Assembly (NCBI RefSeq): GCF_030272615.1
Contig: NC_081406.1
Coordinates: 239,682,422 to 239,746,421, forward strand
Reading direction: 5' to 3'
Origin: Cryptomeria japonica
Lineage: Eukaryota > Streptophyta > Pinopsida > Cupressales > Cupressaceae
DNA length: 64,000 bases
This document shows positions 55,917 through 64,000 of this stretch, piece by piece; the first letter of the stretch is position 1; every line of letters starts with the position of its first letter. The translations under genes were made by a program, and so were the position numbers. Under the pieces are notes generated by a model. That model was not told where the DNA came from, did no database searches, and saw only the letters and a list, made by a program, of their open reading frames with translations.

Positions 55917-56531
55917 TTTTATAAGGGAAAAAGTGGGTTTTATAGGGACCCAAAACCACAGAGTTACATGCTAAAAAAGAAATAAACATTCAAAGTTCAC
56001 CATAACAGGAAAGTTGTCAAACAAACAAAAGGACAATAGACTAGACCAAAAGACAACAAAAGCTAAAACCAGAGAGACATTAACCTAAAGACTTTAAAAT
56101 CTTAGCTATATCAGTTTCCAGAATATTCATCTCTTGGGATGCCTTCTTCAGGTCCTGGAACTTTTGAGTGGAAGACTTTGCCTTTCTCTTCAAGTTGGCT
56201 CTGGTTCTCTTGGAGGGACAAGACTCCTCTTTCTAGCCTTTTTCTATGTCAGTGTCAAGGGCCACAATCAAGGAACCCTGCTGGGACTTGTCCAACTTTT
56301 CCACTAGCATATTCATAGTGGTCGCAGAGTTCTTCACAATCTTATGGCTTTGCTTCGTAATGATGTTCATTGTTTCCCCGATTTTACCAATTTCCCCTTT
56401 AAGCTACATGGTCTTTTTCTCATTTTTTTTTTCATCTTTTCCATAAGTTCCACAGTTCTTTGAAGACACTTTGCCATCGACAACTTCTCTTCTTCAATCC
56501 ATACTTCCCCTCCAACATTTTGAGGTTGTCC

Positions 56532-57570
56532 TTATTCTATCAAATCATCTAGTTTCCTAGACACCGCCCCATTCTTTAGGTTAATGTCTTTAATTTCGAG
56601 GTCCACAACGCCATTTTTGGCAATTGCCAAGTTATCATCTAGGAATTCCCTATCCGGTTTAAAGTAATGGTCTTCAGGTTTGAGGTCTCTAGGGAATCTC
56701 AGCCTATTCTCTCTATTAGTGGCAAGGTGAGAAGAGTGGGTTCCTTCAGAGGGATTACAAGTATCAAAGGAGTCTTCTGATGAGTCCTCGGAATAAGAAA
56801 CTAACTTACTCTTAAGAGGGGCCTTCACCTTCTTTTTAGCTTTGAAGTGGGTTTTCACAGAGAGTTCTATTTTACCCGAAGGCCTACTCAAAGGGGATTT
56901 CTTAGGCACCTTCTTGGAGGGGGGAGTAATTTCCTCTTCCAATCAGAATTACCCTCAGATACACTAGTTTCAGTATCATACCCTTCTGAATCCGGGGTCG
57001 AAATGGGATTAGATGGGCCAAACATATTAGCAAAGTGCTCATGAGTGAGCTAAATGAGACCAACATATAGGACAGGGAAATTCCGAGGGCTTTTATAGTG
57101 TTCTAGAATACAATGTTTTAGAGAGCACAACAAATAGTAGGGGAGAGAAACCCTGACCTTGTACCGAAAGTGGTTAAGGAGGACGAAGTGGTAGCCACGG
57201 ACTCTGATGAATCTTCCATCCACTGTAATGTATTCCATTACAACCCTGAGAACCTCCCTACATAGCTTCTTAATGGCCAGAGTCTCAAAATAGTTGTTCA
57301 AAACTTTAACAAGTGCTTCCCTTTCCTTGTCGATTTTTAGAAATTTGATAACCTCTTTGTCAAAGATCTTTCTGTCTTGAAATAACTTTATCCCCTCTAT
57401 GGAAAGGCCAGTGACCTCCCCAATAAAGCCTTCATCAATTATCACTTTTTTTCCAAAGAGAATGATCCCTTCCTCCTTCCATTTTTTAACAAAATACTTC
57501 ATAATGTTAGGGTTAGCACCATGAAGTTTCTCAAGGAAAGGTTTCAGACCTTCTTTGTCAATTTTCCCCC
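56532..57570 (-). pseudogene. Extra ORF in the LINE 3' region, unknown function
   Basis: A frame from about 57570 reads GLKPFLEKLHGANPNI, MKYFVKKWKEEGIILFGKK, IDEGFIGEVTGLSIEGIKLF, MEYITVDGRFIRVRGYHFVLL and LLCSLKHCILEHYK, to about 57050. After a stop it continues, in another frame, in a charged Lys/Ser-rich tail with KSKLVSYSEDSSEDSFDTC and LKPEDHYFKPDREFL, to 56532. It is not an L1 protein. I associate the E-V-T-G-L...G-R-F...H-F-V-L-L pattern with a repetitive plant ORF family of unknown role. It could be captured by the LINE or inserted into it. Confidence 0.55.
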
Positions 57571-57881
57571 ATACCTTCTAGTTTTTTTGGTGCTTTTCAC
57601 AGCTTTTAGGCTCCACCCTCTTCCTGCTACCCCCATTTTTTCACAGACTTTTGTATTCGTAATAGCAGAGCAAATAAACTTAGTAGCAATCCTACCGCAG
57701 AACCAAGGCACCCACAAAGCGTGGCACTCCTCACAACTTGTAAAGATAATTAAGTCACCATAAATGTAATGAATGATGAAATAGTACATTTCTTTGATCC
57801 ACTTAATCATTATTTGAAATGACAAATTTTCCATGCATGACATCATAGCCAAATAAAGCTTTAACATCCACTTCTAAATCA

Positions 57882-58640
57882 TTATGTGCCACGTCCACCT
57901 GCCAGTGAGCTTGACTTCTTCATTGGCAAAGTAATCGACCACTGCATTTGCTTCCCTAAACGCATGGGATATTTTAACATTTTAAAAGTTTGAAAGAAAG
58001 GATTTGGCTTCATTGATCCAAATTTTAATAGTCCATGAGAGGGGGGGGGATTTTCTAGAAGGCATTCGATAATGTTTTTTGAGTCCCCCTCAATCCATAT
58101 ATTTTTTATGTTCAATTGGCTAGCAAGATCAATGACCTCTTCAGCTATGTGATTGGACTGAGAGCCGAAGGGGAGTGCTACAGTCGATTTTTTTTTTACT
58201 GTAGTGATATTTTAACACTCCCCCACTCCCACCAGCCCCAGGTTTTCCCTTGACTGCCCAATCAAAATTATCTTTTATCCATCCCCCAAGGGGTATGAAT
58301 CCAACTAACACTTTCACAATCCTTTTTCCCTTATCTAGCAACCTTAGAGATATCCTATTTGGTATGACAAACTCTCTCCATCTTAATATTATAGGAAGTA
58401 CAAAAAATTGTCTCCATTTTATTCTCATTGGAAGGTATGTTGTTCATATTCTCCATGATTAGTCTGTAAATTCTTTCAAACACAATATTCACTGAATCCT
58501 TCTTATTCCTGAGTAATCTATAATTTCATTCTTTCCACACTCCCCAGACAACACGGGGCAAGGTAAAAGACCATAATCTATGAATAGTGGGATTTAAGGA
58601 GGGAGCATACCATTGGACAAACAGGTCTTCTAACGATCTA
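57882..58640 (-). pseudogene. LINE ORF2 C-terminus: zinc-finger/linker and RNase H
   Basis: Around 58600-58520 the frame reads LWSFTLPRVVWGVWKEWNYR, the W-x-x-W-K-E-x-N pattern of the region after plant LINE RT. Then follow DNFDWAVKGKPGAGGSGGVLK (about 58270) and LNIKNIWIEGDSKNIIECLL (58115), the N-F-D-G and E-G-D-S motifs of RNase H. The catalytic G of N-F-D-G is W here. Frame shifts separate the parts. Confidence 0.75.
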
Positions 58641-59560
58641 GGAAAGACCCAAGATAAATTGTAGAGACCAAGAACTCTTCCCCAGATAGATGCTACATAC
58701 AGACAAAATACTCAATAGTCTAGAGGTTGAGACATTAGAAATGATTTTGTAAAAAGAATTACAGAGGCTGATAGGCCTGAACGCTTCAAAATTTGTAGCT
58801 CTAAGGTGCTTGGGGATGAGAACCAAGAACGTGGCTTAAGATCCTTAATAAGACATCTAGACCCAAAGAAATCTTTCACAACATCCACCACTTCATCAGC
58901 CACAATTTCCCAAAACCATTGAAAAAAGAACATAGGGAACCTGTCTAGCCCCAGAGCTTTATTGCCTTCAGAGGAGAAGACAACTCTTTTGATTTCTTCC
59001 CTTTTCATAATAGAGGAGAGAATCTTATTATCCTCTTCCTCGACAAGTCTAGGGATGGCCTCTGACATGGAATCTTGAACTTCAGGATTAACACCACCAT
59101 TTGCCTTAAGGACATTGCGAAAGAAAAGGACAACAATTCTTCTAATGTCTTCATCCTTCTCAAATTGACTACCATTATATTCAATAAAATAAATTCTATT
59201 AGCTGTCCCATGTTTTAGTGTTGTCATATAAAAATATCAAGTATTTTTATCATGAGTAGAGAGCCACAAAGCTCTTGATATTTATTTCGAGAATTCTTCT
59301 TCTTTGAATATGATGTCATGCATTTTTGCAAGAAACTCATTTTCCTTCATTTTGTAATCAGCAATGTATCCTTCCAGCCATAACTCTGATTTAATACCAA
59401 AAAAATTACCAAAGGTGTCTTTATTCTATTTTCTAACCTTGTTTTTAACCTCCCTTAATCTTTTAGCAACCCTAAACATTGCAGTTCTAGAAATAGAAAT
59501 ATTCCACTATTTTCTAACTTCCTCAAAGATCTGAGGGTAAGAAAGCCACATGTGTTCAAA
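58638..59560 (-). pseudogene. LINE ORF2 reverse transcriptase, N-terminal part only
   Basis: Starts with a linker (TTLKHGTANRIYFIEYNG), then NKALGLDRFPMFFFQWFWE (the K-A-x-G-x-D-G-F-x motif), LIPKHLRATNFEAFRPISLC and FYKIISNVSTSRLLSIL. The frame then jumps to the C-terminal linker near 58690, so the palm with the Y-A-D-D active site is missing. RT in L1 copies the element's RNA at the target site; this copy cannot. Confidence 0.82.
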
Positions 59561-60292
59561 TCAAAAAGGAAAATTCCTTTTAGCCTAGATGGGATCTGCC
59601 ACAAAAATTATAGGAAAGTGATTAGAGCTTATCCTTGAAAGGGATTTTAAAGAGAAGAAATAATTTAAAAATCATTGATATGAAATTAAAGTTCTATCGA
59701 ACCTAACCTAAATCAACTCTTTACCTATCCTTTGATTTGACCAACTCTAGGAGGCTCCTTCTAGATCAATATCCGTTAACGCTTGAGAATTAATAAAGTC
59801 TAGAAGGTCCATTTTGCTTTCGAGATTCACCTGAAAACCCCCAAATTTTTCATTATACTGGAGCGGAGTATTGCAATCATCCATCACAATCCAGTTTTCA
59901 TTACTGAACTTTCTACGAAAATCCATGAGCTCTTTCCAAAATTACTTTCTTTCTCCTCTACCATTAGGAGCATAGATATTGGATTGAATACAACAAAAAA
60001 TATCTCTAATATGGGTAAATTTGGTGGCCACATGATTGACACTTCCAAACAACAGTCCTCCTCTAATGCGATTCAAATTCTAAAAGGTGACAATTCCTCC
60101 TGATGCTCTCTCACAACTATTTCCATGTACCCCACAAAACTTGAACATTTTTATCTTTTCTACTTTCTCTTTTGACATTTTAGATTCTTGAACTAGTAAA
60201 ATGTCCAATCTGTGATCCCTAGCTAAATTATGCAAAACATCCTATTTATGGAGGCTATTCAAGCCCCTTATATTCCATGACATAATCTTCAT
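59561..60292 (-). pseudogene. LINE ORF2 endonuclease domain
   Basis: ATG at 60292 gives MKIMSWNIRGLNSLHK, the canonical start of plant L1 ORF2. Motifs follow in order: LDILLVQESKMSKEKVE (catalytic E), IYAPNGRGER, WIVMDDCNTPLQYNEK, LEGASWSWSNQRIG and SSNHFPIIF, corresponding to E, N, D-x-N and S-D-H of the apurinic-type endonuclease. Asp in the last motif is Asn. Stops occur after SLHK and at several other points. Confidence 0.82.
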
Positions 60293-60626
60293 GTTTTACT
60301 ATGGGAGTGTAGTTTACAAATCTCTTGTATAGTTTTGTGCAAACCATCCACTAAATCTTGAAAGATTTCTTGCTCCCTATGCCATCTCAAGGATCTTCTT
60401 CCTTGACTGCCCTTTGAGGCTCTATAGTCTACCTTAGCTCTTGATTTGTAGAGAATCCTATAAGAGTTTCCTATTGTTTGTTATTTGTTTCCTTCTTACT
60501 AATTTGAGAGTATTCCTCCTCTCTTTTCGAATATTCAGGATTCAAGCTCTCTTTTCCTAGTGCTTAATCTTCATCTGGAAGTCATTTCTCAAACAATGGA
60601 AGAGTATCCATAACTCTATTACGATG

Positions 60627-62165
60627 CTAAATTGAATTCTCACTAGAATCTCCTTGATTTTTACTTGAGTCACCATATGTATCCTTTACAATTTCTTGAG
60701 ATTCCACTAAGCCGTGGCTCCTTGTTGAATCTTGGCTTAAAGAGTCCTTAGCAACTAAACCCAAAGGATTATAGGGGAACCTAATATCCATGTTCATATT
60801 GATTTCCTTGAACAAGATAGAAGATCCTTGACTATGGATACCTTCTAGACCAATCAAACCTTTCTCCTTCTCACCTAAACCAAGGGCAGGCAAATTGATA
60901 ACTGGTTCTTGGATTTCCAGGTCCACTTGATTACCTGAGATACCCCCCTTGTCAGGGGTCTTCAAGGGATTGAGTGTACTCTTACTATCTTCTTCCCCTT
61001 TCCATTGGATTGTACTTCCATTACCATCTCCTTTATTCTTCATTTTCCAAATTCTCTTGGGCTTGGGTTGAGGATTCTCTCTCAACTTGCTAACATTCTA
61101 TAGGAATCTCTTAGTCCAATATCCTAATTTCCTACATTTAAAGCATGCAAAAGGGATCAATTCAAACTCAATAGCTTAAACCCATGTGCCCAACTTGTAT
61201 TGTATTTCAATAGATGATAGTAAGTATGCATTTTGGGACACACCAACACAGATTCTTGCAAACACTAGCCTTCTCCTAGCCACCGTCATCGGATCTATAG
61301 ATAGAAGTTCTCCAAAAGAGTTAGCCAGGTTGCTAAAAACATCTTCATTCCAATATTCTAATGGGAGGCCAGGAAATCTAACCCAAACTGGGACATTTTA
61401 AAAAATGGAATAAAAAAGATCCAAATTTGTAGTCCATTTCTTAAGAGCCAAGGCAGACTTTCCAATAACCCAGAGGCCTCCACTTCTAATAGCCTAAACA
61501 TCCTCCTTCTAGGAAAACTCAAAGGTGAAGTAACCCTTAGAAAGAGAAGAGACAAGAACCTATCCATTAGTTCTCCACTTCCTTTTAACAAAGGCCCTAA
61601 CAACTTCTATGTTAGGCTTGGGACCCATAAATTTACCAACTAATGTTCTATCCATAAGGGAATTATTTTGATCAATAACCATATCAGGATTAGAAATGGA
61701 AAACTTACCCTTCGCCAGATCAGAGATATTGTTGACTGGAGGGAACATTGATTTTCCACTAGGTTTCACTCCAAACAAAGACGTCCAAGGATTTGGCCTA
61801 GGGATATCACCTCCAACAACCCCCACCATATTTGGGACTCTCTTAATGACCTCTTGTTCTTTAGCAAGATCAACAAGAACTTTACAATTGTTGGGAATAG
61901 GGGATACTACCTGAACATGTTTTTCCTTTTCATTCCCCCTATGAGAGTTGCCATCAGATGCATTACCCTTCCCCCTCGGGTCCACCTAAATATACTTTCC
62001 AAGGTTAGGCTCTTTTGTCTCCTCCTTCCCTTTCTTATCGCTAGGTCCCTATGTTGATTCCACCTATGATCCCCCAGATCCTACAACACCATAGCCTGCT
62101 CCACTGTTTGAAATTTTAAAAACCCTATTCTCCCTCCCATTCACCTGCTTCTCCCATTCCATCAT
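60627..62165 (-). pseudogene. LINE ORF1 (DUF4283-type gag-like protein)
   Basis: The frame begins MMEWEKQVNGRENRVFKIS at 62165, 33 bases inside the element's 5' end. Central motifs LVGKFMGPKPNIEVVRAFVK, GGLWVIGKSALALKKW and VPVWVRFPGLPLEYWNEDV are those of DUF4283, the nucleic-acid-binding domain of plant L1 ORF1. A degraded CCHC knuckle follows, CFKCRKLGYxTKRF, where the last ligands are lost. The C-terminal part is Lys/Gly/Asn-rich and ends GDSSENSI at 60627. About nine in-frame stops. Confidence 0.85.
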
Positions 62166-62198
62166 GCTTGAATTATGGTTGCATTAGTTAGATTGTTA

Positions 62199-62207
62199 TC
62201 AATAGTT
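62199..62207. repeat. Candidate target duplication of the LINE, 5' side
   Basis: TCAATAGTT, matching 55908-55916. Confidence 0.55.
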
Positions 62208-62352
62208 ATAACCATTTCATCATTATGATTAAACTTTAATTTAACATTCACAATGAGATAATAAATAACCCATGCTTTTAATTAGGCTAAATGGCAAACT
62301 ATTCGAGTTATTGTTTCATTACAATTATTCCATAATAGTATTATCAATTTTG
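62208..62352. other. AT-rich spacer between LINE and Copia-D
   Basis: No gene seen. The bases before the Copia-D LTR, TTTTG (62348-62352), would be the left target duplication if the LTR starts at 62353. Confidence 0.4.
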
Positions 62353-63496
62353 TGTTAGGAACCGGAAGGACAACTAAGAGGGGGGGGTGAATCAGTTGTG
62401 AACCAGTTATATATAAATTATAAACCAAAACAGATTATTCCAACTTAAACCTTGGTGCTGGTAAACCAAACTTAAATGTCGGTGAGACAGATTAACAGTT
62501 ATAGCAGTACCGGTGGAACTTAATGTATGAAACAAAAAGAGAAACAACATCCACAACACATGACATATATATATTTTGACGTGGAAACCCTGTAAGGGGA
62601 TAAACCACAATGGGAAACCTTACCCACAATCAGATGATATTACTGCAGATAATAAATGTATACAAATGGGGTCTGCACATGTAGAAACGCCAACCGCCTA
62701 GAGCTCACTGCTTAATCAAAAAATAGGAGTCACACTGACTACATAATTGGAGGGTTAAATCCAATGATAATGTACTCCTGAAAATAGCATCTGCAATGCT
62801 AGATTCAGTGCCAGTTTAAGCTCTGAACATGAGTGCTAAACACCTTCATAACCTTCCTTCAACCTTCAGATAATGTTTGCGTGATTCATACAATTATCTT
62901 CTTATTTTCTCTCTTCAATATTTTCTCATACCATTTTCATATCCATGTACATATCCAATCTTCAATAAGATCTTACATTTATACAAAACCTAAGACCAAA
63001 TGTTAAGGTCGACTCACTAAAGATATTATAATTAAATCAATTACAAACAAGTCTTGATGCGACACAATATGTCAGCTCAATACATTACAATCAATAAATC
63101 ATTTCCAAAATGTGTCATGCTGATCTAGAATAGATATCATGTACCGGTCCATAACCTAGACCTATCAACCCGTAAAGGCAAACATGTCAACCCGATTATA
63201 CCAATAAGGAAAACACCAAATCCAAGCATCCAATCCATGTCTTCAACATAACCAAATGATCTCCAGATGATAACAAGTCATCATCACTCCTGGTGAACAA
63301 TATAACCTATCGGCGAAGTATATACCGGTGACTATGCATAAGCCAATATCCAGGCTAGGACCACAATGTGTCGATTCAATAGTAAACCAATATAACCATA
63401 GTGTCAAATCAACAATGTAGAGCTCCAAGAAGATAAGTGTTGACATTAATGACAAAACCAATGCAACACATGATGAAGTCGTCCATAATACCAACA
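62353..63496 (-). repeat. Copia-D 3' LTR
   Basis: 1144 bp, starting TGTTAGGAACCGG and ending ATACCAACA, with the GGGGGGGTGAATCAG block after AACTAAGA as in other copia LTRs here. Phrases ATTTTGACGTGGAAACCC and GGGATAAACCACAATGGG are near-copies of strings in the Copia-A LTRs (9805-9845), indicating related families. The minus frame 63243-63575 crosses the LTR end and is not a gene. Confidence 0.82.
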
Positions 63497-63510
63497 ATCT
63501 CCCGCTTGGG
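63497..63510 (-). other. Polypurine tract of Copia-D
   Basis: The minus strand reads CCCAAGCGGGAGAT directly before TGTTGG. Confidence 0.75.
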
Positions 63511-63829
63511 CATTGATGGCAACACCAGATGGAAAAACATCTAAGTGCTAAAAATAGAATGCCAAATACCAACAAACCAACAATCTACCAAAATAGATTG
63601 ATACAAATTTTTGTGCAAAAACAGAAACCATATAACTAAAAATACATCTCTCCAAAGTACAGTGTTTTTCCATAGATATCTCTCCCCCTTTGACATCAAA
63701 TGCCAAAGCAGTTAAGAATAAAAACGTTAGATATAACTGACTACTCCCCTGAGCAGTATCTCTCCTCCATCAAAGCCGAAAAAAGATTTTTCTGTTAGTT
63801 CCTGTCGGTTTGATGCCAATCTTCATCTT
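63511..63829 (-). other. Copia-D untranslated region between pol stop and polypurine tract
   Basis: About 320 bp, no domain. Contains CTCCCCCTTTGACATCAAATG, a pyrimidine string like those in 2330-3469. Confidence 0.5.
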
Positions 63830-64000
63830 TCAAGTCTCTACCGGTGGGGAAATTACTCCAAGCTGCTCTCTAAGATATTCAAATGTTTCCTTAGGCAAAG
63901 GCTTAGTAAAGATATCTGTAATTTTCTCTTTAGTATTCACATAAACCAATCTCACTTCATTTGCTTCAATATTCTCTTTTAGAAAAATATACTTAATAGA
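63830..64000 (-). CDS. Copia-D pol C-terminus (RNase H tail), partial
   Basis: The minus strand reads KYIFLKENIEANEVRLVYVN, then TKEKITDIFTKPLPKETFEY and LREQLGVISPPVET, ending TGA (63832-63830). This is the conserved copia pol tail (H-F-x-R-E, V-x-x-x-D-I-F-T-K-P-L, F-x-x-L-R-x-x-L-G-V). No stop occurs in the 56 codons visible, so this copy may be less decayed than Copia-A. The rest of the gene is outside the window. Confidence 0.87.
   Translation of the reverse strand, partial: SIKYIFLKENIEANEVRLVYVNTKEKITDIFTKPLPKETFEYLREQLGVISPPVET

Larger units (their letters stand above)
55917..62198 (-). mobile_element. L1-C: L1-type LINE, near full length with internal deletion
   Basis: About 6.3 kb on the minus strand: a short 5' end, ORF1 (62165-60627), ORF2 with endonuclease, truncated RT and RNase H (60292-57882), a 3' region with an extra ORF, a terminal TTTGGGTCCCTATAAAACCC segment and a short poly-A. 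A 9-bp direct repeat TCAATAGTT flanks both ends. Order and domains are those of plant L1 elements with a C-terminal RNase H. Many stops make it inactive. Confidence 0.8.
62353..64000 (-). mobile_element. Copia-D: Ty1/copia retrotransposon, 3' end only
   Basis: The 3' LTR (62353-63496), polypurine tract and the end of pol are inside the window; the rest lies beyond 64000. Orientation, polypurine tract and pol tail match Copia-A, but the LTR is shorter. Confidence 0.87.

Overview
The window is low-GC nuclear DNA of a seed plant. It is made almost entirely of nested transposable elements with long, degenerate reading frames and no dense gene content. The mix (Ty1/copia elements with kilobase-long LTRs, a Tat-lineage Ty3/gypsy element, an L1-type LINE, large tandem arrays) suggests a large-genome plant, and a conifer or other gymnosperm is my best guess. 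That is inference; no species-diagnostic gene is visible. I saw no rRNA, tRNA, CRISPR or bacterial-type operon.

Layout. (1) Copia-S is a minus-strand Ty1/copia element with 2.67-kb LTRs. Its 3' LTR is at 1-2314 (cut by the window edge) and its 5' LTR at 48734-51401. Between them I find only split gag fragments and no pol. (2) Copia-A (3475-10823) is a complete but decayed minus-strand copia element with 1.4-kb LTRs and a perfect ATTTG target duplication, inserted inside Copia-S. (3) The gag of Copia-S is also broken from about 12430 to 48290. This stretch holds a probable DNA transposon (Tn-B): a plus-strand multi-exon gene (12702-14617), a 360-bp tandem array (14990-16705), a minus-strand spliced gene remnant (18215-19187) and a minus-strand transposase relic (39986-42946). 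A 3.6-kb minisatellite (43470-47080) and AT-rich DNA follow. (4) Inside Tn-B lies Gypsy-G (19564-39721), a minus-strand gypsy element with 2.44-kb LTRs that carries gag only. (5) Inside the 5' LTR of Gypsy-G lies Tat-P (25950-38324), the youngest insertion. Its 784/788-bp LTRs are nearly identical, with a perfect GGTTA duplication. It encodes gag, protease and the integrase tail in one frame, has lost RT, RNase H and the integrase core, and carries an antisense spliced plant-mobile-domain gene.

Right of Copia-S, 51402-54640 is AT-rich with no gene I recognise. At 54640-55584 is a promoter-plus-short-ORF unit in tandem duplicate, the best candidate for non-transposon host DNA. From 55917 to 62198 is a minus-strand L1-type LINE (ORF1, endonuclease, truncated RT, RNase H, and an extra 3' ORF) bounded by a 9-bp candidate target duplication. 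The window ends in the 3' LTR and pol tail of another minus-strand copia element, Copia-D (62353 to beyond 64000).

No element here looks able to move by itself: every coding region has stops, frameshifts or missing catalytic domains. Nesting gives a relative order of events: Copia-S first; then Copia-A and Tn-B; then Gypsy-G; then Tat-P.
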